Source of the DNA: Streptomyces viridochromogenes
GTDB lineage: Bacteria; Actinomycetota; Actinomycetes; Streptomycetales; Streptomycetaceae
DNA: 64,000 nt
Assembly (NCBI RefSeq): GCF_001270495.1
Contig: NZ_LGUR01000025.1
Span: 62,001 to 126,000 of the forward strand
Direction: 5' to 3'
In this document: positions 1 through 9,986 of the stretch, in pieces
Layout of the letters: the number at the start of each line of letters is the position of its first letter
Numbering within the stretch: position 1 is the first letter of the stretch
Notes under the pieces: model-generated
Databases searched by the model: none
The model's input: the letters and a program-made list of their open reading frames with translations, nothing else
What the model was told of the DNA's origin: nothing
Translations under genes and position numbers: made by a program

Positions 1-648
1 GAAGTCCTCGACCCGGCTGCGGTCCGGCTCGGCCGGGAGCGGGCTGCGGTCGGCGGCCTCCTCCGCCTCCCGAGCCAGGCGGCTCATCCGGGACTCCACC
101 TCCGTCCAGGGGACCTCACCGCGCTTGACCTCCAGCAGCGGTGCGCGCTGGTCGCCGACGTCGATCGTCAGGTGGCCGGTGCGCAGCAGGTCGCGGGCGC
201 TCGTCAGGAGGCGCAGCAGGTGCATGGCGTGCTTCCAGCGCGGGGCGCCGTGCGAGCGGACGTCCGCCTCCAGCTTCTTGCGCTGACCCAGCGCGTAGCG
301 CGTGAACGTCTCCAGGGCCTGGCGGGACAGGAACGCCTCGCGCAGGGCGAGGAGCTCACGGCCCGTGTCGTCGACGTACTCCACGAGCGGGGAGTGCAGA
401 CACTCCAGGATGTTCGGGTTGGCGCGCAGGGCCAGCTCGCAGAAGCGTTCCAGCTCCCAGCTGAACTGCTCCTCCCGTGGGCCGTCGACATGGGTGGGCG
501 GCTTGTCGAAACGCCAGAAGAGGGGCGTGGGAGCGAGGAAGACGCCCCGGCGGTCGGTGTCGCTGTCGTCCGTCGCCAGACCGAAGGCGCGCGAGCCCAT
601 CACGCAGGCGTAGATCGTGTGGTCGCGGACCAGGCTCTCGGGGCGCAT
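1..648 (-). CDS. Predicted nucleotidyltransferase (COG3541-like), 3' end cut by window edge
   Basis: The frame is open from the ATG at 648 to the left edge (216 codons, no stop), so the C-terminus lies outside. Residues 18-28 carry the nucleotidyltransferase P-loop-like motif GSRAFGLATDD, followed by SDTD; this is the G-S...D-x-D metal-binding signature of polymerase-beta-type nucleotidyltransferases. The residues after it (RRGVFLAPT) are typical of the stand-alone YcgL/COG3541 group, whose substrate is unknown. No Shine-Dalgarno is seen; TACGCT on the minus strand lies 7 nt before the ATG, so the message may be leaderless. The next gene (Rieske) ends 23 nt upstream in the same direction. The family call is confident; the function is unknown. 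Confidence 0.85.
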   Translation of the reverse strand, partial: MRPESLVRDHTIYACVMGSRAFGLATDDSDTDRRGVFLAPTPLFWRFDKPPTHVDGPREEQFSWELERFCELALRANPNILECLHSPLVEYVDDTGRELLALREAFLSRQALETFTRYALGQRKKLEADVRSHGAPRWKHAMHLLRLLTSARDLLRTGHLTIDVGDQRAPLLEVKRGEVPWTEVESRMSRLAREAEEAADRSPLPAEPDRSRVEDF

Positions 649-655
649 GCCCGGG

Positions 656-661
656 AGCGTA
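656..661 (-). promoter_or_regulatory. Putative -10 of a leaderless promoter
   Basis: TACGCT (TANNNT type) ends 7 nt before the ATG of the nucleotidyltransferase gene, which has no ribosome site. This spacing would put the transcript start at or next to the start codon. It is an inference from spacing only; no clear -35 is seen. Confidence 0.35.
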
Positions 662-670
662 CGCGGCGGA

Positions 671-1108
671 TCACACCAGGCGGATCGAATTTCCGTCCAC
701 GGTGATCTTCTTCTCGGGCAGCGGCCTGGTCGCCGGAGGGTGGGCCACCGAGCCGTCCGTGATGTTGAACTTGCTGCCGTGGCAGGGGCAGTTGATCGTC
801 CCGTCCGCAACGGTCGCGACCGTGCACTGCTGATGCGTGCAGATCGCGGAGAAGGCCTTGAACTCGCCCTGCTCGGGCTGGGTCACCACCACCTCGTCGG
901 CCTTGAAGATGGTGCCGCCGCCCACCGGGATCTCGGACGTGGTGGCCAGTTCCTTGCCTTCCTGGCCGGTCTGGCCGTCCTGGCCGGGGGAGGTGGTCGA
1001 GGTCGAGTCGCCGTTGCCGTCGGAACCGCCACAGCCCGCGACGAGCGCCGTCGCGCCTGTCGCGCCCGTCGCGATGAGGATCGTGCGCCGCGTCGGACGG
1101 TAGGTCAT
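671..1108 (-). CDS. Rieske [2Fe-2S] lipoprotein
   Basis: A 145-residue exported Rieske-fold protein. The N-terminus has a twin-arginine-like signal (RRTILI at 7-12) ending in the lipobox VAGC with the acylated Cys at 26, then a Gly/Ser/Thr linker to about residue 50. The cluster ligands are visible: CTH at 90-92 (with QQC to 95) and CPCHGS at 107-112, that is Cys90/His92 and Cys107/His110, plus Cys95/Cys109 at the positions of the stabilising disulphide. I chose the ATG at 1108 because the 44 codons upstream in frame do not look like protein and the Tat signal starts here. Stand-alone Rieske lipoproteins are common in Streptomyces; the electron partner is not known and is not encoded next door. 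Confidence 0.9.
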   Translation of the reverse strand: MTYRPTRRTILIATGATGATALVAGCGGSDGNGDSTSTTSPGQDGQTGQEGKELATTSEIPVGGGTIFKADEVVVTQPEQGEFKAFSAICTHQQCTVATVADGTINCPCHGSKFNITDGSVAHPPATRPLPEKKITVDGNSIRLV

Positions 1109-1408
1109 GTCGTCACTCCGAAACCGGCCGGGGAGTCGCTCCGAGCGGAGCAACAGCATCTTTGCACTGAAATCAGCAAAGAAGAAGTAAATCAGGACAG
1201 AGTGCAAGAAAACGCATGTTTCGTACATCCGCCAGCCCATCAGGCCGGCCTGCTGAATCCGGCGACCGTCGAGCAGGGCTCACCGCCGGCCAAGCCGGGT
1301 CCCGCCGTCTCAGCGGGCGGGCGCGATACGTCCGCCGGACCCGGGCTGACTAGGCTGGACAGTCGAAGAGCCGATCCGTACAGCAAGACATCAGCAAGGA
1401 GCAGCGCC
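1109..1408. promoter_or_regulatory. Divergent promoter region with A+T-rich dyad
   Basis: The 300-base gap between the Rieske gene (leftward) and aroH (rightward). It holds an A+T-rich patch at about 1155-1215, unusual for this genome, with a perfect dyad TCTTTGC (1159-1165), 10 nt spacer, GCAAAGA (1176-1182). The position and spacing fit an operator or an mRNA hairpin in the Rieske leader. No known regulator motif is recognised. The rest is ordinary G+C-rich spacer. Confidence 0.4.
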
Positions 1409-1777
1409 GTGGCGGTACGAGCGGTCCGGGGGGCCGTCCAGCTGGAGCGGGACGAAGCCGGCCACATGGACGAGCAGGTCGGGGCCCTGCTCACCGCGAT
1501 CCTGGAGCGGAACGACCTCACCGCGGACGACCTGATCAGCATCTGGTTCACCGCCACGCCCGATCTGCATTGCGACTTCCCGGCGGCCGCCGCCCGCAAG
1601 CTCGGCGACGGCTTCGCCGACGTCCCGCTGATCTGCGCCCAGGAACTGGACATCGAGGGCGCCATGCCCCGTGTCGTACGCGTCCTCGCGCACATCGAGT
1701 CCGACAAGCCCCGCGCCGACATCGCGCACGTCTACCTCGGCGCCGCGGCCGCCCTCCGCAAGGACATCGCCCAGTGA
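1409..1777 (+). CDS. aroH: Chorismate mutase, AroH class
   Basis: Converts chorismate to prephenate, the branch step to tyrosine and phenylalanine. At 122 residues it matches the trimeric AroH type of Bacillus (about 127). The N-terminus VRAVRGAVQ matches the AroH start with its active-site Arg (here residue 7), and the C-terminal HVYLGAAAALRKD matches the HVYL...LR segment of the family. The GTG at 1409 is chosen because AAGGAG (1396-1401) lies 7 nt upstream. The stop overlaps the GTG start of tyrA (GTGA), so the mutase and the dehydrogenase that uses its product are translationally coupled. Confidence 0.93.
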   Translation: MAVRAVRGAVQLERDEAGHMDEQVGALLTAILERNDLTADDLISIWFTATPDLHCDFPAAAARKLGDGFADVPLICAQELDIEGAMPRVVRVLAHIESDKPRADIAHVYLGAAAALRKDIAQ

Positions 1778-2859
1778 GAACCGCACTCGTCATCGGCACC
1801 GGCCTCATCGGTACGTCCGCCGCCCTGGCGCTGGCCGGGCGGGGGGTCACCGTCCACCTCTGCGACCACGACCCCGAGCAGGCCCGTACGGCGGCCGCGC
1901 TCGGCGCCGGCACGGACGAGGCACCCGAGGGCCCGGTGGACCTCGCGATCGTCGCCGCCCCGCCCGCGCACGTGGCCGGGGTGCTCGCCGACGCCATGCG
2001 CCGGGGCGCGGCCCGCGGCTACCTCGACGTGGCCAGCGTCAAGGGCGGGCCGCGCCGTGAGCTGGAGGCGCTCGGGCTCGACCTGTCGTCGTACATCGGT
2101 ACGCATCCCATGTCGGGCCGGGAGAAGTCCGGGCCGCTGGCCGCGACCGGCGACCTCTTCGAGGGCCGCCCCTGGGTGCTGACGCCGACCCGCGACACCG
2201 ACACCGAGGTGCTGAACCTCGCCCTGGAGCTGGTCTCGCACTGCCGTGCCGTGCCGGTGGTGATGGACGCCGACGCCCACGACCGTGCGGTCGCGCTCGT
2301 GTCCCACATGCCGCATCTGATGTCCAGCATGGTCGCCGCGCGGCTGGAGAACGCCGAGGAGTCGGCCGTTCGGCTGTCCGGCCAGGGCATTCGAGATGTG
2401 ACGCGGATCGCGGCCTCCGATCCCGGGATGTGGATCGATATCCTCTCCGCGAACCCGGGGCCGGTCGCCGACCTCCTCACGGATGTCGCCGCCGATCTGG
2501 AGGAGGCGGTGCGGGCGCTGCGGGCGTTGCAGTCGTCCGACGAGGACAAGCGGGTGGAGGGCGCGGCCGGTATCGCGGGCGTGCTGCGGCGGGGGAACGC
2601 CGGGCAGGTCCGGGTTCCCGGCAAGCACGGGGCCGCTCCGCGGGTCTACGAGGTGGTGGCCGTCCTGATCGACGACCAGCCGGGGCAGCTGGCGCGGATC
2701 TTCGCGGACGCGGGGCGGGCCGGGGTCAACATCGAGGACGTGCGGATCGAGCATGCGACGGGGCAGCAGGCGGGTCTGGTGCAGCTGATGGTGGAGCCGA
2801 AGGCGGCGCCGGTGTTGTCGGCGGCGCTGCGGGAGCGGGGTTGGGCGATCCGCCAGTAG
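1774..2859 (+). CDS. tyrA: Prephenate dehydrogenase with ACT domain
   Basis: Oxidative decarboxylation of prephenate to 4-hydroxyphenylpyruvate with NAD, for tyrosine synthesis. Of 361 residues, the N-terminus is a Rossmann fold with GTGLIGTS at 8-15. The block THPMSGREKSG (about 107) holds the catalytic His, and VSHMPH further on is also typical. The last 75 residues (from about 285, DDQPGQLARIF) form an ACT domain, which in this family senses tyrosine. The start GTG overlaps the aroH stop by 4 nt; longer in-frame starts would run inside aroH. The direct fit of aroH product to tyrA substrate supports a two-gene unit. Confidence 0.95.
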   Translation: MRTALVIGTGLIGTSAALALAGRGVTVHLCDHDPEQARTAAALGAGTDEAPEGPVDLAIVAAPPAHVAGVLADAMRRGAARGYLDVASVKGGPRRELEALGLDLSSYIGTHPMSGREKSGPLAATGDLFEGRPWVLTPTRDTDTEVLNLALELVSHCRAVPVVMDADAHDRAVALVSHMPHLMSSMVAARLENAEESAVRLSGQGIRDVTRIAASDPGMWIDILSANPGPVADLLTDVAADLEEAVRALRALQSSDEDKRVEGAAGIAGVLRRGNAGQVRVPGKHGAAPRVYEVVAVLIDDQPGQLARIFADAGRAGVNIEDVRIEHATGQQAGLVQLMVEPKAAPVLSAALRERGWAIRQ

Positions 2860-2865
2860 GAGTTT

Positions 2866-2991
2866 CTCGCCCCCGCCGCCCCTACCCGTCCCACCCTGTG
2901 AAGGGGCGTTGCCCCTTCGACCCCGCCAGGGGGCTCCGCCCCCTGGACCCCGATCGGCCCGCGGCCTCGTCCTCGAACGCCGGACGGGCTG
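2866..2991 (+). repeat. Dispersed repeat family 1, copy 1 (two stem-loops)
   Basis: A 126-base element between tyrA and cmk that matches 62459-62590 almost throughout. It holds two perfect hairpins, AAGGGGC-GTT-GCCCCTT (2901-2917) and CCAGGGGGC-TCC-GCCCCCTGG (2926-2946), and ends in a conserved block reading CTCGAACGCCGGACGGGCTG. Behind it is another dyad, GTCCGGC (3027-3033) and GCCGGAC (3047-3053). This looks like the REP-like intergenic element common in Streptomyces; here it may also serve as the tyrA terminator. The remaining spacer to cmk shows nothing else. Confidence 0.85.
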
Positions 2992-3137
2992 GAAGATCGC
3001 TCCTGCGGCCTGAAAGATGCTGGAGTGTCCGGCTGAGGAGCGCGCGGCCGGACGAGTGACGCGCACCCAGTAACCTTGTGCGGGGCGCCCTCGCGTCCCC
3101 ACACTCCCGCCACACCGCATCTGGAAGGTGTCCCCCC

Positions 3138-3824
3138 GTGGAAAACGGTGCCGCCAAGCCCGTGATTGTCGCCATCGACGGCCCCTCCGGCACGGGCAAG
3201 TCGAGCACGTCGAAGGCCGTTGCCGCGCAGCTCGGGCTGAGCTACCTGGACACCGGCGCCCAGTACCGGGCGATCACCTGGTGGATGGTGACCAACGGGA
3301 TCGACATCGAGGACCCGTCCGCGATCGCCGACGTGGCCGGCAAGGCGGAGATCGTCTCCGGCACCGACCCGGGCAACCCGACGATCACCGTCGACGGCAC
3401 CGACGTCTCCGGCCCGATCCGCACCCAGGAGGTCACCTCCAAGGTCAGCGCGGTGAGTGCCGTACCGGAGGTGCGGGCGCGGATCACCGAGCTGCAGCGC
3501 TCCCTGGCCAAGTCCGCGGAGATCGGCATCGTCGTCGAGGGCCGTGACATCGGTACGACCGTGCTGCCCGACGCCGACCTGAAGATCTTCCTCACCGCCT
3601 CCCCGGAGGCCCGCGCGGCCCGCCGCAGCGGCGAGCTGAAGGGCGCCGACGTCAACGCGACGCGGGAGGCGCTGATCAAGCGGGACGCGGCCGACTCCAG
3701 CCGTAAGACCTCGCCGCTCGCCAAGGCGGACGACGCGGTCGAGGTGGACACCACCGAGCTCACGCTGTCGCAGGTCATCGAGTGCGTCGTCACGCTCGTC
3801 GAGGAGAAGCGGGCCGCGAAGTGA
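3138..3824 (+). CDS. cmk: Cytidylate kinase
   Basis: Phosphorylates CMP and dCMP with ATP. The 228 residues match the usual length (about 225). The P-loop GPSGTGKSS lies at 15-23, and the family block EGRDIGTTVLPDADLKIF near residue 135 gives the nucleotide-specificity region, followed by the lid EARAARR. The GTG at 3138 is preceded by GGAAGGTG at 3123; the 20 codons upstream in frame are not protein-like. The stop overlaps the GTG of the acyltransferase gene (GTGA), so cmk, plsC and der form one unit, an order seen in other actinobacteria. Confidence 0.96.
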   Translation: MENGAAKPVIVAIDGPSGTGKSSTSKAVAAQLGLSYLDTGAQYRAITWWMVTNGIDIEDPSAIADVAGKAEIVSGTDPGNPTITVDGTDVSGPIRTQEVTSKVSAVSAVPEVRARITELQRSLAKSAEIGIVVEGRDIGTTVLPDADLKIFLTASPEARAARRSGELKGADVNATREALIKRDAADSSRKTSPLAKADDAVEVDTTELTLSQVIECVVTLVEEKRAAK

Positions 3825-4492
3825 ACCATCCGTCCGTGTCTTCGGAGCGGGGCGCCGAGGTAGGGCGGCGCATCGGCGTCGGCCTGATGTACGGGCTGTG
3901 GAAGCCGCGCGTGCTCGGCGCCTGGAAGGTGCCCGCGACCGGGCCGGTGATATTCGCCGTCAACCACTCGCACAACATCGACGGCCCGATGGTCATGGGT
4001 GTGGCACCCCGGCCGACGCACTTCCTGATCAAGAAAGAGGCGTTCATCGGGCCGCTGGATCCGTTCCTGACCGGGATCGGCCAGCTGAAGGTGGACCGCG
4101 AGACCACCGACCGTACGGCGATCACGCGGGCCCTGGACGTCCTGTCGGCCGGCGGAGTCCTCGGTATCTTCCCGGAGGGCACCCGGGGCGAGGGCGACTT
4201 CGCCTCCCTGCGCGCCGGGCTCGCCTACTTCGCGGTGCGCAGCGGGGCGCCGATCGTCCCGATCGCCGTGCTGGGAAGTTCCGACCGGCCGGGACGGTTG
4301 ATAAAGGGGCTGCCTCCGCTGCGCAGCCGTATCGACGTCGTCTTCGGCGACCCCTTCGAGGCGGGCGACGGCAGCGGACGGCGTACGCGCAAGGCGCTGG
4401 ACGAGGCGACGGAGCGCATCCAGAAGCAGCTCACCGCGCACCTGGAAAACGCCAGGCGGCTGACCGGTCGCCGGGCGACACTGAGTAGCTGA
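3821..4492 (+). CDS. plsC: 1-acylglycerol-3-phosphate O-acyltransferase family protein
   Basis: PlsC-type acyltransferase of 223 residues for phospholipid synthesis at the membrane. The catalytic H-x4-D motif is seen as NHSHNID (about 47-53), and the acceptor-binding block as FPEGTRGEG (about 118-126), with a PIVPIAV segment after it. The GTG start overlaps the cmk stop by 4 nt. The symbol reflects the family; the lysophosphatidate substrate is assumed, not shown. Confidence 0.88.
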   Translation: MNHPSVSSERGAEVGRRIGVGLMYGLWKPRVLGAWKVPATGPVIFAVNHSHNIDGPMVMGVAPRPTHFLIKKEAFIGPLDPFLTGIGQLKVDRETTDRTAITRALDVLSAGGVLGIFPEGTRGEGDFASLRAGLAYFAVRSGAPIVPIAVLGSSDRPGRLIKGLPPLRSRIDVVFGDPFEAGDGSGRRTRKALDEATERIQKQLTAHLENARRLTGRRATLSS

Positions 4493-4561
4493 GTAGTGGA
4501 TCAGCCGGGGGACACCCGGTACTCCACCGATCACCACGATGAACGACGAGGTACGGACTTC

Positions 4562-6040
4562 ATGAACGACCACATCCACTCCGAGGGCTCGCTCGAAGAG
4601 CACGACCACGGAGAGCTTGGCGACGCCGAGTACGCGGAGTTCATGGAGCTCGCCGCGGAAGAGGGCTTCGACCCGGAGGACGTCGAGGGGGCGATCGAGG
4701 CGGCCGGTCACGGGCCGCTGCCCGTCCTCGCCGTCGTCGGCCGGCCGAATGTCGGCAAGTCGACTCTCGTCAACCGCATCATCGGCCGCCGCGAGGCCGT
4801 CGTCGAGGACAAGCCCGGCGTCACCCGCGACCGCGTGACCTACGAGGCCGAGTGGGCCGGCCGCCGCTTCAAGGTCGTCGACACCGGCGGCTGGGAGCAG
4901 GACGTCCTCGGCATCGACGCCTCCGTGGCCGCGCAGGCCGAGTACGCCATCGAGGCCGCCGACGCCGTCGTGTTCGTCGTCGACGCCAAGGTGGGCGCCA
5001 CCGACACCGACGAGGCCGTCGTACGACTGCTGCGCAAGGCCGGCAAGCCCGTGGTGCTGTGCGCCAACAAGGTCGACGGTCCCAGCGGCGAGGCGGACGC
5101 CACGTACCTGTGGTCCCTCGGTCTCGGGGAGCCGCACCCCGTGTCCGCCCTGCACGGCCGTGGCACCGGCGACATGCTGGACTCCGTCCTGGAGGCACTG
5201 CCGGAGGCGCCGCGCGAGTCGTTCGGCGGGGCCGGCATCGGCGGCCCGCGCCGCATCGCCCTGATCGGCCGTCCGAACGTCGGCAAGTCCTCCCTCCTGA
5301 ACAAGGTGGCCGGCGAGGAGCGCGTCGTCGTCAACGAGCTGGCCGGCACCACCCGTGACCCGGTCGACGAGCTCATCGAACTGGGCGGCGTGACCTGGAA
5401 GTTCGTCGACACGGCGGGCATCCGCAAGCGCGTCCACCTCCAGCAGGGCGCGGACTACTACGCCTCGCTGCGCACCGCGGCCGCCGTCGAGAAGGCCGAG
5501 GTGGCGGTCATCCTGATCGACGCCTCCGAGTCCATCTCGGTCCAGGACCAGCGGATCGTGACGATGGCCGTCGAGGCCGGGCGCGCGATGGTCATCGCCT
5601 ACAACAAGTGGGACACCCTCGACGAGGAGCGCCGCTACTACCTGGAGCGGGAGATCGAGACCGAGTTCGGCCAGGTCGCCTGGGCACCGCGGGTCAACGT
5701 CTCCGCGTACACCGGCCGGCACATGGAGAAGCTGGTCCCCGCGATCGAGACCGCCCTCGCCGGCTGGGAGACCCGCGTTCCGACGGGCCGCCTCAACGCC
5801 TTCCTCGGCGAGCTGGTCGCCGCCCACCCGCACCCGATCCGGGGCGGCAAGCAGCCGCGCATCCTCTTCGGCACCCAGGCCGGCACCAAGCCCCCGCGGT
5901 TCGTGCTCTTCGCCTCCGGCTTCATCGAGGCGGGCTACCGCCGCTTCATCGAACGCCGACTGCGTGAGGAGTTCGGCTTCGAGGGAACGCCGATCCATAT
6001 CTCGGTACGGGTGCGCGAGAAGCGCGGCAAGAAGAAGTAG
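4562..6040 (+). CDS. der: Ribosome assembly GTPase Der (EngA)
   Basis: Double-GTPase needed for 50S subunit maturation. With the ATG at 4562 the protein has 492 residues: an acidic N-terminal tail (1-50), GTPase domain 1 with GRPNVGKST at 60-68 and DTGGWE, NKVD; GTPase domain 2 with [15 protein letters not shown] and NKWD; and a C-terminal KH-like domain that ends in a basic tail (EKRGKKK). ACGAGGT sits 9 nt before this ATG. An in-frame GTG at 4496 would add 22 residues and would almost abut plsC, but has no ribosome site. Confidence 0.96.
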   Translation: MNDHIHSEGSLEEHDHGELGDAEYAEFMELAAEEGFDPEDVEGAIEAAGHGPLPVLAVVGRPNVGKSTLVNRIIGRREAVVEDKPGVTRDRVTYEAEWAGRRFKVVDTGGWEQDVLGIDASVAAQAEYAIEAADAVVFVVDAKVGATDTDEAVVRLLRKAGKPVVLCANKVDGPSGEADATYLWSLGLGEPHPVSALHGRGTGDMLDSVLEALPEAPRESFGGAGIGGPRRIALIGRPNVGKSSLLNKVAGEERVVVNELAGTTRDPVDELIELGGVTWKFVDTAGIRKRVHLQQGADYYASLRTAAAVEKAEVAVILIDASESISVQDQRIVTMAVEAGRAMVIAYNKWDTLDEERRYYLEREIETEFGQVAWAPRVNVSAYTGRHMEKLVPAIETALAGWETRVPTGRLNAFLGELVAAHPHPIRGGKQPRILFGTQAGTKPPRFVLFASGFIEAGYRRFIERRLREEFGFEGTPIHISVRVREKRGKKK

Positions 6041-6064
6041 CCGTACGAAGCAGTCGCGGACATG

Positions 6065-6099
6065 ACGGAAGGGCGGCCCGGTGAGGGCCGCCCTTCCGT
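6065..6099. terminator. Strong bidirectional hairpin after der
   Basis: Perfect 15-bp stem ACGGAAGGGCGGCCC (6065-6079) and its complement (6085-6099) with a 5-nt loop, 25 nt after the der stop and 18 nt from the end of the convergent gene at 6118. It can stop transcription from both sides. Confidence 0.85.
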
Positions 6100-6117
6100 G
6101 TGCTCAGCGCCGTGTCT

Positions 6118-6471
6118 TCAGCCTCTGCGCGCCGGGGGCAGCGCGGCCGGGACGTGCTGCATCCCCGTGTTCCCCTGCGGGCCGATGTGGCCGACGCGCT
6201 GCCACTGCGGCTGCTGATGGTTGCCGTGGCGGGCGCTGTGGGCCCCCGCGCTGTAGGCGCTGTACGAGCTGCTGAACGACCCCGGGCGATGGCCGCCGTA
6301 GGTGCCCGTGCTCCGCTGGATGTTCCCGAACGCGACGAAGCCCAGGTCCTCCTCACCGCTGCGATCACCCGGCAGCGAACGGAAGGACTTGACGTACTCG
6401 GCGTAGAGCGCGTCGTAGATCGGTGTGGGCGAGGGACCGCCCTGATGGCGGGGAACGTCGTATGCATGCAC
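6118..6471 (-). CDS. Small hypothetical protein, Gly/Ser/His-rich tail
   Basis: 117 residues from a GTG at 6471. The first half (YDALYAEYVKSFRSLPG, then GEEDLGFVAFG) looks like a folded, helical segment; the second half is low-complexity (SSSYSAYSAGAHSARHG, HQQPQWQ). No signal peptide or membrane segment. I do not recognise a family; the position next to der suggests a conserved actinobacterial orphan. The ribosome site is weak, so the start is uncertain; G+C at third positions supports coding in this frame. Confidence 0.6.
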   Translation of the reverse strand: MHAYDVPRHQGGPSPTPIYDALYAEYVKSFRSLPGDRSGEEDLGFVAFGNIQRSTGTYGGHRPGSFSSSYSAYSAGAHSARHGNHQQPQWQRVGHIGPQGNTGMQHVPAALPPARRG

Positions 6472-6524
6472 GTATGTCCAAACGACACCGAGCCTGATGA
6501 GATGCGGTTCGGCAGCCCCCTTTA

Positions 6525-6578
6525 GGGGCGCGGGGCTGCATCAGTGTGCGGCTCCGCCGCCCGGGCGCGACCAGCCAC
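6525..6578 (+). repeat. Dispersed repeat family 2, copy A
   Basis: GGGGCGCGGGGCTG, a short variable part, TGCGGCTCCGCCG, then GGGCGCGACCAGCCAC. The same block recurs at 15650-15701 (+) and inverted at 26991-27043. It lies in the spacer between two leftward hypotheticals; the sequence before it (CAGCCCCC at 6513-6520) can pair with its GGGGCTG. Confidence 0.8.
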
Positions 6579-6629
6579 GCATCACCCGCGGTCGCCGTAC
6601 CAGCCGCAGTCCTTCCCCCGTAGGCGCTT

Positions 6630-7418
6630 TCAGGTTCCCGCCAGAGGCAGAGCGGCTCCGACCAACTTCCCGTTCGCCGCCGCCTTGTCCAGAGCCTCCC
6701 GCAGCAGGTCCTCCCGGGGCTGACGCCCGATGGAGCCCACCGGCGCCGCGAACATCAGCACCTGCTGGTGCTTGTTCGCGGCGGCCCGCCAACCGTCGGT
6801 CACCTGCAGCGGCTGATGCGCCTGCCACCAGGCGACCGGCTGTCCCCCGGAGGGGCCCGTCCCCGGTTGCAGCACCGCGTGCAGCTGCCCCATGGCCAAC
6901 AGCACGGACCAGCCGTGCAGCACCGGTGGCACCTCGGCCAGCTCCGTCACCGGCATGAACCCCTGCTCGATGAGCAGCGGGAGGAAGTCGTCCCCGGCGC
7001 TGACCGCCCCGGGGCGCACGATGGGGCCGGTCGGCTCCACGACCAGGGCGGGGTGCAGCTCTCCGGCGATCAGGACCAGCCCGCTGGTCACGCCGAGAAC
7101 GGCCTGCTCCGGCACGATCGCCTCCGGCTCCAGGTCGACCCGGTCGCCGGTGATCGACTTCACGGCACCCCGCAGCTGGTCCTCGGTGACCTGGACGACC
7201 TGGGAGGGCAGGCAGGTGGCGTGGGCGAAGGCGAGGACGGCGGTCTCGTCCCCGATGAACAGGACGGTGCTGGTGCGCTCCTGTTCGGAGTCGCCCGGGG
7301 TGCGGCAGGAGGTGCAGTCGTAACTGCCCGGGGCGTTCTCTCCGGCGAGCAGCCGGTCGGCTTCTTCGTCGCCGATCTCGGCACGTACCTCGTCGCTGAC
7401 GTCGAGCATGCGCGGCAC
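6630..7418 (-). CDS. Hypothetical protein with N-terminal CxxC
   Basis: 262 residues, cytoplasmic in appearance, with no recognised domain. Near the N-terminus is YDCTSCRTPGD, a CxxC that could bind metal or be redox active. Alternating hydrophobic strands follow (GLVLIAGELHPALVVEPTG). It resembles a widespread Streptomyces family with no assigned function, but I cannot name it. The GTG at 7418 is 6 nt after GGGAG, better placed than the ATG three codons inside. Confidence 0.75.
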   Translation of the reverse strand: MPRMLDVSDEVRAEIGDEEADRLLAGENAPGSYDCTSCRTPGDSEQERTSTVLFIGDETAVLAFAHATCLPSQVVQVTEDQLRGAVKSITGDRVDLEPEAIVPEQAVLGVTSGLVLIAGELHPALVVEPTGPIVRPGAVSAGDDFLPLLIEQGFMPVTELAEVPPVLHGWSVLLAMGQLHAVLQPGTGPSGGQPVAWWQAHQPLQVTDGWRAAANKHQQVLMFAAPVGSIGRQPREDLLREALDKAAANGKLVGAALPLAGT

Positions 7419-8627
<1,209 letters not shown>

Positions 8628-8653
8628 GTAACGCTCCCTGTCCCGGGCATTGA

Positions 8654-8683
8654 GCCCCACCCGGTCCGCCGACCGGGTGGGGC
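8654..8683 (+). terminator. Hairpin terminator after first rpf gene
   Basis: 13-bp perfect stem GCCCCACCCGGTC / GACCGGGTGGGGC with a CGCC loop, 26 nt after the stop. It separates the two Rpf genes into distinct transcripts. Confidence 0.8.
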
Positions 8684-8731
8684 ACTCGCGGTCGTCGGAC
8701 GCGCCGCCCCGGCAGGCCGCAAGAGGCTGCC

Positions 8732-9982
<1,251 letters not shown>

Positions 9983-9986
<4 letters not shown>

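Noticed and set aside
1732..3120. 462-codon open frame antisense to tyrA
   Set aside because: It mirrors tyrA in a frame that stays open because of high G+C at third positions; the product is His/Arg/Pro-rich without any motif.
3242..5998. 918-codon frame antisense to cmk, plsC and der
   Set aside because: The opposite strand carries three certain genes; this is a shadow frame.
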